From contig NZ_CAJPVG010000005.1 in the NCBI RefSeq assembly GCF_905397375.1, positions 199,425 to 263,424 of the forward strand: a stretch of 64,000 nt of DNA. Reading direction: 5' to 3'. Under the pieces are notes generated by a model. It made no database searches. It worked only from the letters and a program-made list of their open reading frames with translations, and had not been told where the DNA came from. The position numbers and the translations under genes were made by a program. Shown one piece after another: positions 46,238-54,989 of the stretch. Position 1 is the first letter of the stretch. Each line of letters opens with the position of its first letter. This DNA is from Ralstonia mannitolilytica (GTDB lineage Bacteria; Pseudomonadota; Gammaproteobacteria; Burkholderiales; Burkholderiaceae).

Positions 46238-46867
46238 ATGAAAGTTGTCGCTTTCGAGCGTAGCGTTCAGGGCACTGGTGCGAGCCGCCGCCTGCGCAAT
46301 GCCGGCAAGACCCCGGGCATCATCTACGGCGGTGCCGCCGAGCCGAAGCTGATCGAACTCGATCACAACGCGCTGTACCACGCGCTGAAGAAGGAAGCCT
46401 TCCACTCGTCGATCCTCGACATCGAAGTGGCCGGCAAGGTGGAAAAGGCGCTGCTGCGCGATTTCCAACTGCACCCGTTCAAGCAGCTGGTTCTGCACGT
46501 TGACTTCCAACGCGTGTCGGCCAAGGAAAAGATCCACGTCAAGGTGCCGCTGCACTTCCTGAACCAGGAAACCGCACCGGGCGTGAAGCTGGGCCACGGT
46601 ATCGTGAACCACATCGTGAACGAAGTGGAAGTGTCGTGCCTGCCGGCCGACCTGCCGGAGTTCATCGAAGTGGACCTGGGCAACCTGGAAATCGGTCAGA
46701 CCCTGCACATCTCCGACCTGAAGCTGCCGAAGGGCGTGACCATCCTCACCCACGGTGGCGATGAGAACCCGGCCGTGGCCAACATCAGCGTGCCGGCTGG
46801 CGAGAAGTCGGCCGCTGCTGGCGAAGGCGCTGCCGCTGCCGAAGGCGAAGAAAAGCCGGCCGCCTAA
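46238..46867 (+). CDS. rplY: 50S ribosomal protein L25/CTC
   Basis: 209 aa. N-terminal L25 domain binds 5S rRNA (S-R-R-L-R-N-A-G-K-T-P-G-I-I-Y-G-G), followed by the CTC/TL5 beta domain (about 100-185) and an Ala/Glu-rich tail. This long form is general in betaproteobacteria. It is followed by its own terminator and then pth. Confidence 0.96.
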   Translation: MKVVAFERSVQGTGASRRLRNAGKTPGIIYGGAAEPKLIELDHNALYHALKKEAFHSSILDIEVAGKVEKALLRDFQLHPFKQLVLHVDFQRVSAKEKIHVKVPLHFLNQETAPGVKLGHGIVNHIVNEVEVSCLPADLPEFIEVDLGNLEIGQTLHISDLKLPKGVTILTHGGDENPAVANISVPAGEKSAAAGEGAAAAEGEEKPAA

Positions 46868-46905
46868 GCTGCCGCCGCACCTCGCGTCCCGTCGCGAGTC
46901 GAAAA

Positions 46906-46938
46906 AGCCCGCCGAGCTGGTCTCGCCGGGCTTTTTTT
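46906..46938 (+). terminator. rplY terminator
   Basis: AGCCCG/CGGGCT and CGAG/CTCG arms (one internal C-C mismatch) close a 5-nt loop, followed by seven T. Confidence 0.88.
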
Positions 46939-47041
46939 CTGGCCGGTCCCGGGACAAGCCTCCCGGGCTCCAGGCTGCCGAAAGCAGCTATGCTTGTACG
47001 ATCGAGGGGCGCTTCCTGCACCCTACCCTGACACCAATCGC

Positions 47042-47644
47042 ATGATCAAACTCATCGTCGGGCTCGGCAATCCGGGCGCCGAATATGCAGCGACGCGTCA
47101 CAACGCGGGCTTCTGGCTCGTCGACCAGCTCGCGCGCATCGGCAACGTGACGCTGCGCAACGAAACACGGTTTCACGGCCATGCCGCGCGCGCCAACCTC
47201 TGGGGCCACGAAGTCTGGCTGCTGCAGCCACAAACGTTCATGAACCGCTCCGGGCTGGCCACAGTGGCGCTGGCGCGCTTCTACAAGGTGATGCCGGACG
47301 AGATTCTCGTCGTGCACGACGAGCTCGATCTGCCGCCCGGCGTGGTCAAGCTCAAGCTCGGCGGAGGCTCCGGCGGCCACAATGGTCTGAAGGACATCGC
47401 CGCACACCTGGCCTCGCAGCAGTTCTGGCGGCTGCGGTTGGGCATCGGGCACCCGCGCAACCTTCTGCCGGCGGGAAGCGCGCCGTCCGGCCAGCACGAC
47501 GTTGCCAATTTCGTGCTGAAAGCGCCGCGCAAGGAAGAACAGGAACAGATCGACCGCGCCATCGATCAGAGCCTCGACGCGCTGCCCGACCTGATTGCCG
47601 GCAACGCAGAAAAGGCCATGATGCGGCTGCATACCGCACGCTGA
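47042..47644 (+). CDS. pth: peptidyl-tRNA hydrolase
   Basis: 200 aa. Catalytic His20 lies in T-R-H-N-A-G-F; Asn and Asp of the active site appear in T-F-M-N-R-S-G and V-H-D-E-L-D-L-P. G-G-G-S-G-G-H-N-G-L-K is the other signature. It frees tRNA from stalled peptidyl-tRNA. ATG 47042 begins the family start M-I-K-L-I-V-G-L-G-N-P-G. Confidence 0.95.
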   Translation: MIKLIVGLGNPGAEYAATRHNAGFWLVDQLARIGNVTLRNETRFHGHAARANLWGHEVWLLQPQTFMNRSGLATVALARFYKVMPDEILVVHDELDLPPGVVKLKLGGGSGGHNGLKDIAAHLASQQFWRLRLGIGHPRNLLPAGSAPSGQHDVANFVLKAPRKEEQEQIDRAIDQSLDALPDLIAGNAEKAMMRLHTAR

Positions 47645-47667
47645 TCCGCCAAATATCAAGGGACACC

Positions 47668-48315
47668 ATGACACCGTTCGCCGCCCTCACCTCACGCGCC
47701 GCCGCGCTGGCGGGTCTGGCGCTTGGCCTGTCGATCGCCGTGCCGGCACAGGCGCAGGTCTACCGCTGCACGGAAGGCGGTCGGACAGTGTATTCGGATC
47801 ACCCGTGCGGGGCGCGCTCCGTGGCGGTGCCGCTCATGGACAACACCCCGACTGCCGCCGACCAGCAGGCCGCCCGGGAACGCGCCAAGGCCGAAGCCGC
47901 GCAATTGCAGGAACTGGAGACCGCCCGCCGCAAGGCGCAGGCCGCGGAAGACGCCCGCCAGGCGCAGATCGCCGCACAGGCCGCCGCTGCGGCGGAGCAG
48001 GCGCGCCGTGAACAACAGCGGAAAGTCGTGGTCGCGCAGGAAGGCGTGCGCTATTGCCACCGCGTATATGTCGGACCGGTGCCCTACCCGTACCCGATGC
48101 CCACGCCCGTGATCGGCCCGCCGGTCGCGCCCACGCCCATGCCGGGCATCATCCGCCAGCAGCAGGGTGGCCCGAAGCCGTTCGTGCAGGCGCCTGCGCC
48201 CGCGCCGGCGCCCGTGATCCCGCGCCCGCACAGGCCCCATCCGCCGGCCTATCGCATCGTCTGCGAGCCGGGCTACGTGTATGAAGGCCCGGAAGATCTG
48301 CTGCCGATCCAGTAA
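47668..48315 (+). CDS. DUF4124 domain protein, exported
   Basis: 215 aa with a signal peptide (cut near A-Q-A-Q, about 29), an N-terminal DUF4124 motif (V-Y-R-C-T-E-G-G-R-T-V-Y-S-D-H-P-C), an Ala/Glu coiled helix (about 62-125) and a Pro-rich C-terminus. Two Cys in the DUF4124 part probably form a disulfide. The function is unknown. It lies 23 bp after pth. Confidence 0.8.
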   Translation: MTPFAALTSRAAALAGLALGLSIAVPAQAQVYRCTEGGRTVYSDHPCGARSVAVPLMDNTPTAADQQAARERAKAEAAQLQELETARRKAQAAEDARQAQIAAQAAAAAEQARREQQRKVVVAQEGVRYCHRVYVGPVPYPYPMPTPVIGPPVAPTPMPGIIRQQQGGPKPFVQAPAPAPAPVIPRPHRPHPPAYRIVCEPGYVYEGPEDLLPIQ

Positions 48316-48343
48316 GCACTGAACACTGCAGCCGCAAATGAAG

Positions 48344-48368
48344 AGAGACGGCCACGGCCGTCTCTTCT
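48344..48368. terminator. hairpin between convergent genes
   Basis: A 9-bp stem AGAGACGGC/GCCGTCTCT with a 4-nt loop lies between the DUF4124 gene and the ferredoxin gene. The T runs are weak on both sides. Confidence 0.6.
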
Positions 48369-48375
48369 GTTGTGC

Positions 48376-48636
48376 TCAGGCCGCGCGCGGGGCCGAGGTA
48401 AGCTGGATGTACTTCTGCATCAACTGCTCGTGCGTTTCCTCGTGGGCCGGGTCTTTGGGGATGCATTCCACCGGGCAGACCTGCTGGCATTGAGGCTCGT
48501 CAAAGTGGCCAACGCATTCGGTGCACTTGCCCGGGTCGATCACATAGATCTCCGGACCCATCGAAATCGCGCCGTTGGGGCACTCGGGCTCGCATACATC
48601 GCAATTGATGCACTCATCGGTGATGATGAGCGCCAT
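48376..48636 (-). CDS. YfhL-family 2[4Fe-4S] ferredoxin
   Basis: An 86-aa protein with two cluster motifs: C-x2-C-x2-C-x3-C (C-I-N-C-D-V-C-E-P-E-C-P, residues 9-19) and a second C-x2-C-x8-C-x3-C (K-C-T-E-C ... C-Q-Q-V-C-P). The long spacer in the second motif marks the YfhL/Allochromatium type. It is a low-potential electron carrier; it neighbours coaD in many betaproteobacteria. Confidence 0.9.
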   Translation of the reverse strand: MALIITDECINCDVCEPECPNGAISMGPEIYVIDPGKCTECVGHFDEPQCQQVCPVECIPKDPAHEETHEQLMQKYIQLTSAPRAA

Positions 48637-48686
48637 GATGCCTTCCTTCAGATGAGCGGCGGGCCGGTGCCCGCCAAAGCGTCATT

Positions 48687-49190
48687 TTATGCCGATTTGC
48701 CAGACCCTTCCGTCTTGCCGGTCTTTTCCTTGAGCCACTTCTCGACCGAGGGGAACACGAACTTGCTGACGTCGCCGCCCAGCACGGCGATCTCGCGCAC
48801 GAACGTGCCCGAGATGAACTGATACTGATCAGACGGCGTGAGGAACATGGTCTCCACGTCCGGCAGGAGGTAGCGGTTCATGCCCGCCATCTGGAACTCG
48901 TATTCGAAGTCCGAAACGGCGCGCAGCCCGCGGACGATGACGCGCGCGCCGTTCTTGCGCACGAAATCCTTGAGGAGGCCGGAGAAGCCTTCGACCCGCA
49001 CGTTCGGGTAATGGCCGAGCACCTCGCGGGCGATCTCGATGCGCTCTTCCAGTGCAAAGAACGGTCGCTTGTTCGGGCTCTGCGCCACCCCGACGATGAG
49101 CTCGTCGAAGATGTTGGACGCACGCCGTACGAGATCTTCATGGCCGCGCGTGAACGGATCGAAAGTGCCGGGATAAACCGCGATCACCAT
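48687..49190 (-). CDS. coaD: phosphopantetheine adenylyltransferase
   Basis: 167 aa. Nucleotidyltransferase fold with the T/H-x-G-H motif as T-R-G-H (14-17) after Y-P-G-T-F-D-P and the R-G-L-R-A-V-S-D-F-E-Y-E signature. It makes dephospho-CoA in CoA synthesis. The start at 49190 is the family start. It sits between the ferredoxin and rsmD genes. Confidence 0.95.
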   Translation of the reverse strand: MVIAVYPGTFDPFTRGHEDLVRRASNIFDELIVGVAQSPNKRPFFALEERIEIAREVLGHYPNVRVEGFSGLLKDFVRKNGARVIVRGLRAVSDFEYEFQMAGMNRYLLPDVETMFLTPSDQYQFISGTFVREIAVLGGDVSKFVFPSVEKWLKEKTGKTEGSGKSA

Positions 49191-49384
49191 GGTTCCTCCA
49201 CCAAGGGGAAAAAAGCATCCGTCGCGCGGCGTGGGACATGGCCGCGCCTGTGCTGCGTCTGGACACCGTTGCGTTGTGGAACGCGGCAGATCCCGAGCCT
49301 GCCGCTGACACGCCACCGGAGCCGGCCGGCTGCACCGCGACGGGTGCCGCCCCATGCCCATGCACCGGTGACGAGCGGCGTAGT

Positions 49385-50041
49385 TTAACCGTTTTTGCGC
49401 AGCAGCAAATGCGCATGCACCGCGCCGGCGCGCAGGTGCCTGTGCAGCGTCAGGCCAGCCAGCAACGGGATCCCCGCCGATGGGCCGCCGGCCTGTGAAT
49501 CAGCGCTCACATCCACGAGAGGCTGCGCCGCTTCGAGATAGATCACCCCGCCCGGTTTGACCACGCGCGCCGCGGCTTCGAGCGCACGCAGCGTCCAGTC
49601 CTGGGCGAACGGCGGATCGATGAACACCGCATCGAGCGCCGCATCCGGCTGACGGGCGAGCCACGCAAAGGCGTCGCCGGAAACAATATCGACCATGCGC
49701 GCGCCGAGCTTGTCGCGCACCGCGTGCAAGGCGCGCACCGCCCCAGCGTGGCTTTCGACCAGCGTGACATGCGCGGCGCCGCGTGACGCCGCCTCGAAAC
49801 CGAGCGCGCCGGTGCCGGCAAAGATGTCGGCGCAGCGCCAGCCGGCGAGGTCCTGGCCGAGCCAGTTGAAGACGGTCTCTCGGACGCGGTCGCTGGTCGG
49901 GCGCAGGCCGTCCGCGTCGACCACAGGCAGCGGCGTGCGCTTGTACTGGCCGCCGATGATGCGCACCTGCTGCGGCGCGCGCGCGTGCGACGTGGCGGTC
50001 TTGACCTTGGGGGCTTTGGAGCTGGAAGTACGAGGTGCCAT
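49385..50041 (-). CDS. rsmD: 16S rRNA (guanine-966-N2)-methyltransferase
   Basis: 218 aa. Rossmann methyltransferase with the SAM motif D-I-F-A-G-T-G-A-L-G-F-E-A-A-S-R-G (about 70) and the catalytic D-P-P-F (about 141-144). Conserved R-I-I-G-G and L-R-P-T-S-D-R-V-R-E-T-V-F-N-W-L segments are present. Its position upstream of coaD is the classic arrangement. Confidence 0.94.
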   Translation of the reverse strand: MAPRTSSSKAPKVKTATSHARAPQQVRIIGGQYKRTPLPVVDADGLRPTSDRVRETVFNWLGQDLAGWRCADIFAGTGALGFEAASRGAAHVTLVESHAGAVRALHAVRDKLGARMVDIVSGDAFAWLARQPDAALDAVFIDPPFAQDWTLRALEAAARVVKPGGVIYLEAAQPLVDVSADSQAGGPSAGIPLLAGLTLHRHLRAGAVHAHLLLRKNG

Positions 50042-50065
50042 GGGCGCGATTGTAGGGCCAGCGCA

Positions 50066-50098
50066 AAGAAAAACCGGCGGGTAGCCGCCGGTTTTTTT
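50066..50098 (-). terminator. terminator of the M16 peptidase operon
   Basis: ACCGGCGG/CCGCCGGT around a 4-nt loop with A and T runs on both sides. On the minus strand it ends the two-gene M16 operon. Confidence 0.85.
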
Positions 50099-50122
50099 CC
50101 TGAGCTCGCGTTGCCGCGTCGG

Positions 50123-51475
50123 TCAGTTGGAGCCCTTCGCGTCGGGACCGCCCACCACGACGGTCGCCATGGTCTGCGGCTGCAGCACGCGCTGGAACGC
50201 CGCGCGCACCTGATCGCGCGTGACAGCCGCAACGCGCTGCGTCCACGTATCGAGGTAATTGAGCGGCAGGTTGTACCAGCCGATGTTGGCGACGTTGTCC
50301 AGCAGCTTGCGGTTGCTGTCGAGCCGCAGCGGGAAACCGTTGACGAGGTTGTCCTTGGCCGCCTTCAGTTCCGCGTCCGTGGGGCCGTCGGCGACGAACC
50401 TGGCGACGGTGTCGCGCACCACGCTCAGCGCTTGCTCGGTCTGATCCTTGCGCGTCTGCAGGGACAACTCGAACGGCCCGGGCTGCGCAGCGGGCGCAAA
50501 GTAGCTGCCGATGCTGTACGTCAGCCCGCGCTTCTCGCGCACCTCGTTGGTCAGGCGCGCGCTGAAGCCGCCGCCGCCGAGCACGTAATTGCCGACCAGC
50601 AACGGGAAGTAGTCCTTGTCGGTGCGGGTGATGCCCGGCTGGCCAATGATGATCGTGGCCTGCTGCGCCGGGTGCGGAATGCGGATGGTCTCGGCCTTCG
50701 CCAGCGGCATCTTGACGTCCGGCAGCAGCGGAGGCGTCGCGCCATCGGCCGGCAGGCCGCGCGTGATCTGCTCGGCGATGGCCTCGGCCTCCTGGCGGCT
50801 GATCGCGCCGATCAGCGTCACCACCGCCCGCTTGGCCGTGTAGTTGGCCTGGTAATAGCGCACGATGTCATCGCGCGTGATGCTCTCCACCGTTTCCGGC
50901 GACGCCGTCTGCCCGTACGGATGCGCGCCGTAGATGGCCTTGCCGAATGCGCGCTCGGCCAGCACCCCGGGCTTGGTCAGCGATTCACGGATGGCCGCCA
51001 CGAGGCGCTGCTTGTCACGTGCGAGCACGGCGTCGGGGAAGGTCGGCGCCGAGACGATCTGCGTCATCAGCGAGATGGCCGGTCCGCGTTCAACGGGATC
51101 GGACAGCGTGCGCAAGCGCAGACTCGTGCGGTCACCGCCCGCGCCACCGGCAAAGCTGGCGCCCACATCGGCAAACGCATCGGCAATTGCTGCTTCATCG
51201 CGGGCCGGAGCACTGCCCTGGGCCGCGACGCCCTTGTCGAGCATGCCGGCAGTGAGCGAGGCCAGCCCCACCTTGTTCGCCGGCTCGTAACGGGAGCCGG
51301 CATCCACGTCGAGGTTGATGTCGAGCATCGGAATCGACGGGCTCGGCACGAAGAACACGCGCGCGCCGGTCGACGCCGTCCAATGTTCGATCGGCAGCGC
51401 GGCCAGCGCGCCTTGGGCGGCCGCCGCCAGGATGGCGACCAGCGCCGTCTTCAGCGTGATAGACATGGCGCGCAT
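50123..51475 (-). CDS. M16-family peptidase homologue lacking the catalytic motif
   Basis: 450 aa with a signal peptide. Both M16 half domains are present, including R-x-x-x-N-E-V-R-E-K-R-G-L-T-Y-S and the C-terminal R/Y region, but the place of the H-x-x-E-H zinc motif reads S-L-T-A-G-M-L-D-K-G. It cannot bind zinc the usual way and should be the non-catalytic partner of the next (upstream) gene's product, as in two-subunit M16 peptidases. Its ATG overlaps the upstream stop (TGATG). Confidence 0.88.
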   Translation of the reverse strand: MRAMSITLKTALVAILAAAAQGALAALPIEHWTASTGARVFFVPSPSIPMLDINLDVDAGSRYEPANKVGLASLTAGMLDKGVAAQGSAPARDEAAIADAFADVGASFAGGAGGDRTSLRLRTLSDPVERGPAISLMTQIVSAPTFPDAVLARDKQRLVAAIRESLTKPGVLAERAFGKAIYGAHPYGQTASPETVESITRDDIVRYYQANYTAKRAVVTLIGAISRQEAEAIAEQITRGLPADGATPPLLPDVKMPLAKAETIRIPHPAQQATIIIGQPGITRTDKDYFPLLVGNYVLGGGGFSARLTNEVREKRGLTYSIGSYFAPAAQPGPFELSLQTRKDQTEQALSVVRDTVARFVADGPTDAELKAAKDNLVNGFPLRLDSNRKLLDNVANIGWYNLPLNYLDTWTQRVAAVTRDQVRAAFQRVLQPQTMATVVVGGPDAKGSN

Positions 51476-52971
51476 CAACGCAGCCCTCCTTCATCGCGCA
51501 TCCCGGGAACGGGCTTGCGCGCCGGTTTGTTGGGATCGATCGGTTGCGGCAGCAGCGTGGCGACGACGAGGTTGTCTTCGCCGAAGTACGTCTGTGCCAC
51601 GTGCTGGATCTGCGCCGACGTGACGGCCTTGATCTTCTCGAGCTGGCGGTCGATCGTGCGCCACGACAGACCGCTCATCTCGTTCATGCCGATCTCCATG
51701 CCCTGGCCGAACACCGAATCGCGCTTGTAGATCTGCGCGGCCACGACCTGGGCCTTCACGCGCTTCAACTCGGCATCGGTCACGCCTTCGCGGGCAATGC
51801 GCTCGATCTGCGCGCGCAGCGCCTGTTCGATCTCGGCGGTGGTATGGCCGTCCGCCGGCGTGCCGTCCATCAGGAAGATCGACGGGCCGCGGTTCAGGCC
51901 GTCGTAGCCGGCGTTCACGTCATCGGCGATGCGCTTGTCGCCCTTGACGAGCTGGCTCGACAGGCGCGCGTTGTCGTAACCATCCAGCACGGCGGAGAGC
52001 ACTTCGAGCGCGTACGGGTCGACGTCCTTTTCGACATCGTTCAGGCGCGGCACCTTGTACGCCAGCACAACGTACGGGTTCTCGGCCGGTGCCTTCACCC
52101 AGATGCGTTTCACGCCGATCTGCCTGGGCTCTTCCTGCGCATAGCGGCGCGGCAGGTCGTGCGGCTTGAGCTTGCCGTACGTGCGCTGCGCGAGACGGAA
52201 GACCTCATCGGGGTTCACGTCGCCCGCGACGATCACGGTGACGTTGTTCGGCGTGTACCAGGCGTGGTACCAGTTCTGCGCGTCCTGCACCGTCATCGTG
52301 TCGAGGTCGCCCGGCCAGCCGATGGTCGGGTTGCGATACGGCGCAGCGTTGAACAGCGTGGCGAGCATCTGCTCGTAGACCGTGGCGCGCGCGGAGTCGT
52401 CGATGCGCATGCGGCGCTCTTCCTTGACCACGTTCATCTCCGGCTTGAACTCCTTGTCGGTCAGCTGGAGATTGGCCATCCGGTCGGCTTCGAGCGCCAT
52501 CACATCGGCCAGGTGGGACTTTTCGATCTGCTGGAAGTACATCGTGAAGTCGCGCGTGGTCATGGCGTTCTCGCGCCCGCCCATGGCCGCCACGCGGCGG
52601 GAGAACTCACCAGGGCCGACCGCCTTGGTGCCCTTGAACATCATGTGCTCCAGCATGTGGGCCACGCCCGTGGTGCCGTTGTGCTCGTCGATGCTGCCGG
52701 CGCGGTACCAGACCATGTGCGCCACGGTGGGCGCACGATGGTCTTCCTTGACGATCAGGCGCAGGCCGTTGGGCAGCTTGTATTCGTGCGTATCGGCTTG
52801 GCTGGCGCCCACTTTGGCCGCGGCAGCGGCGGTTGCCGTACGGGCTGGCGCGGCAGCCAGCGCCTGCGCGCCGGCCTGACCAGCCAGCAGCCCCGCGGCG
52901 AGGGCCATCGCAGCCAATTGCGAAGTGCGTAGCCGCGCCCGGTCTGAAACGATTCGCGTGGAAGAGCGCAT
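51475..52971 (-). CDS. M16-family zinc peptidase (catalytic subunit)
   Basis: 498 aa with a signal peptide (cut after G-A-Q-A, about residue 37). The inverted zinc motif H-M-L-E-H is at 105-109 and the downstream Glu ligand lies in the E-R-R-M/R-N-E-x-D-N-P-part near 180-190. It is expected to degrade peptides in the periplasm together with the second subunit. The gene is divergent from ftsY. Confidence 0.9.
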   Translation of the reverse strand: MRSSTRIVSDRARLRTSQLAAMALAAGLLAGQAGAQALAAAPARTATAAAAAKVGASQADTHEYKLPNGLRLIVKEDHRAPTVAHMVWYRAGSIDEHNGTTGVAHMLEHMMFKGTKAVGPGEFSRRVAAMGGRENAMTTRDFTMYFQQIEKSHLADVMALEADRMANLQLTDKEFKPEMNVVKEERRMRIDDSARATVYEQMLATLFNAAPYRNPTIGWPGDLDTMTVQDAQNWYHAWYTPNNVTVIVAGDVNPDEVFRLAQRTYGKLKPHDLPRRYAQEEPRQIGVKRIWVKAPAENPYVVLAYKVPRLNDVEKDVDPYALEVLSAVLDGYDNARLSSQLVKGDKRIADDVNAGYDGLNRGPSIFLMDGTPADGHTTAEIEQALRAQIERIAREGVTDAELKRVKAQVVAAQIYKRDSVFGQGMEIGMNEMSGLSWRTIDRQLEKIKAVTSAQIQHVAQTYFGEDNLVVATLLPQPIDPNKPARKPVPGMRDEGGLR

Positions 52972-52982
52972 AAGGGGCCGTC

Positions 52983-52991
52983 TGATAAAAT
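52983..52991 (+). promoter_or_regulatory. extended -10 promoter of ftsY
   Basis: TGATAAAAT, an extended -10, about 40 bp upstream of ATG 53032. The same sequence occurs before the ketosynthase gene at 11667. Confidence 0.5.
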
Positions 52992-53031
52992 TCGACGCTT
53001 GATTCTAACGGCGAATAGACCCGCCCCCGCG

Positions 53032-54363
53032 ATGTTTAGTTTCTGGAAAAAGCGCAAGGCGGAGCCCCAACCGGCCGCCGAATCCGCCCTCGCAGCCGCT
53101 CCCGAGCCCGCACAGGCGCCGACGCCCGCTACGGCCGTACCCCCCCCTGCGGCAGACACACCGGCCGCGGTTGTCACGCCCGACGCCAGCGCCTCCACGC
53201 CAACGCCGCCAGCCACGGAAGACGCCCGCCCGGGCTGGCTCTCGCGCCTGGGCTTTGGCGGCGCTCCGGCACCCGAACCGGCCGCCCCGCAAGCGCCGGC
53301 ATCCGCGCCCGTCGAAACGCAGGTTCCGACACCCGCCGCCGCACCAACGCCGGCCACGCCAGTCGCACCGGTGGCCGTGCCCGACACGCCAGCCGCGCCG
53401 CCCGCGCTCGACATGCAGGCCGGCGATATCGAAACCGTGCCTACGCCGGCCATCATCGAACAGGGACGCAAGGGCTGGATGTCACGCCTGCGCTCAGGCC
53501 TGTCGAAGACGAGCAAGAACCTCACGACGCTGTTCGTCGGCGTGAAGGTGGACGAAGCGCTGTTCGAAGAACTCGAGACCGCGCTGCTGATGGCCGACGC
53601 CGGCGTCGATGCCACCGAATACCTGCTCGGCGAACTGCGCCGCCGCATCAAGGCCGAGCGCATCGAAACCGCCGAGGGCGTCAAGACCGCCCTGCGCGAC
53701 CTGCTCGTCGAGCTGCTGCACCCGCTGGAAAAGACCATGGTGCTCGGCCGCGAACAGCCGATGGTCATCATGATTGCGGGCGTCAACGGTGCCGGCAAGA
53801 CGACCAGCATCGGCAAGCTGTGCAAGCACTTCCAGACCTATGGCCAGTCGGTGCTGCTGGCAGCAGGCGACACCTTCCGCGCCGCCGCGCGCGAGCAGCT
53901 CGTCATCTGGGGCGAGCGCAACAACGTGACGGTCGTCGCGCAGGAATCCGGCGACCCGGCCGCGGTCATCTACGACGCAGTCAACGCCGCACGTGCACGC
54001 GGCATCGACATCGTCATGGCCGACACCGCGGGCCGCCTGCCGACGCAGTTGCACCTGATGGAAGAGCTGAAGAAGGTGCGCCGCGTGATCGGCAAGGCCA
54101 TGGCGACGGCCCCACACGAAACGCTGCTCGTGATCGACGGCAACACCGGCCAGAACGCGCTTGCGCAGCTGAAGGCGTTCGACGATGCGCTGGGCCTCAC
54201 GGGGCTGATCGTCACCAAGCTCGATGGCACCGCCAAGGGCGGCATCCTCGCTGCGATCGCAAGGCAGCGGCCGGTGCCGGTGTACTTCATCGGCGTTGGC
54301 GAGCAGGTGGAGGATCTGCAGCCGTTTTCTGCGCGCGAATTTGCGGATGCGCTGTTGGGATAA
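53032..54363 (+). CDS. ftsY: signal recognition particle receptor FtsY
   Basis: 443 aa. A long Pro/Ala-rich acidic-basic N-terminal region (about 10-145) precedes the N domain and the G domain: P-loop G-V-N-G-A-G-K-T-T (about 248-256), D-T-A-G-R (about 333) and T-K-L-D-G-T-A-K-G-G (about 395). It binds the membrane and receives SRP-ribosome complexes. The start M-F-S-F-W-K-K gives a short amphipathic membrane anchor. Confidence 0.95.
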   Translation: MFSFWKKRKAEPQPAAESALAAAPEPAQAPTPATAVPPPAADTPAAVVTPDASASTPTPPATEDARPGWLSRLGFGGAPAPEPAAPQAPASAPVETQVPTPAAAPTPATPVAPVAVPDTPAAPPALDMQAGDIETVPTPAIIEQGRKGWMSRLRSGLSKTSKNLTTLFVGVKVDEALFEELETALLMADAGVDATEYLLGELRRRIKAERIETAEGVKTALRDLLVELLHPLEKTMVLGREQPMVIMIAGVNGAGKTTSIGKLCKHFQTYGQSVLLAAGDTFRAAAREQLVIWGERNNVTVVAQESGDPAAVIYDAVNAARARGIDIVMADTAGRLPTQLHLMEELKKVRRVIGKAMATAPHETLLVIDGNTGQNALAQLKAFDDALGLTGLIVTKLDGTAKGGILAAIARQRPVPVYFIGVGEQVEDLQPFSAREFADALLG

Positions 54364-54386
54364 CGTCCTGCGAAACCTTGTTGCAC

Positions 54387-54417
54387 AGAAACGCCCTGAA
54401 TTGTTCAGGGCGTTTCT
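54387..54417 (+). terminator. ftsY terminator hairpin
   Basis: A 13-bp stem AGAAACGCCCTGA/TCAGGGCGTTTCT with a 5-nt loop. The T-tract after it is short. Confidence 0.75.
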
Positions 54418-54554
54418 ATTTGCGGTCGAACTTATCGCGCTCCGCATTTACCAGCACATCACATGCGTTAAGGCTCAACTAGTCGCCCTCCGATCAGCAT
54501 GCCCCCTACGCTAATTTCGAGTACCCACCGAATTGGAATTGTCTGATTGAGATT

Positions 54555-54598
54555 CAGCGCATGGCGCTGCTCCAATGGAGCACTTCAGCGAAGTGCTC
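54555..54598 (+). other. two adjacent hairpins before the PAAR gene
   Basis: CAGCGC-ATG-GCGCTG (54555-54569) and GAGCACTT-CAGCG-AAGTGCTC (54578-54598) lie just upstream of the ribosome site at 54604. They could form a structured leader. No T run follows either. Confidence 0.5.
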
Positions 54599-54615
54599 TC
54601 ATGTGGAGATGGCAG

Positions 54616-54978
54616 ATGCAAGACACACAATCCGGCAAGGTCTACGTTGCGGCGTTCAACGGCGCGAAGACAGCCAACGGCGGCGAGATCATTCAGGGCT
54701 CCAGCAGCATCCGAGATAGCGGACACACGCTCCTGCTCGTGGGCGATGAAGCTGTCTACCCAGACGGCAGCGTGGCTGCCATTACCGCGGGCGCGGGCAT
54801 GGCGATGGTGGACGACGATCGTCCCGTTGCAATCATTGGCAGCCCACTGAGCGACGGCGACACCATTGTTTCGTCGCCAGTCACGGCCCTGACTTTCGAT
54901 GAACCGGCGGACGCGCCCATCATCGGCCTGCTTGACCCGGCGTACCGTCCGGAGCCGGCGACCGACAGCGTGATCTGA
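54616..54978 (+). CDS. PAAR-like domain protein
   Basis: 120 aa. A single PAAR-like fold: N-G-A-K-T-A-N-G-G-E-I near the start, then G-D-E-A-V-Y-P-D-G-S and G-S-P-L-S-D-G-D-T-I strands. PAAR proteins cap the VgrG spike tip of type VI secretion systems. No toxin domain is attached. ATG 54616 has GGAG upstream. It forms a cassette with the PAAR-M35 gene 12 bp downstream. The region is A/T-richer than its neighbours. Confidence 0.7.
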   Translation: MQDTQSGKVYVAAFNGAKTANGGEIIQGSSSIRDSGHTLLLVGDEAVYPDGSVAAITAGAGMAMVDDDRPVAIIGSPLSDGDTIVSSPVTALTFDEPADAPIIGLLDPAYRPEPATDSVI

Positions 54979-54989
54979 GGGGCCCGATC

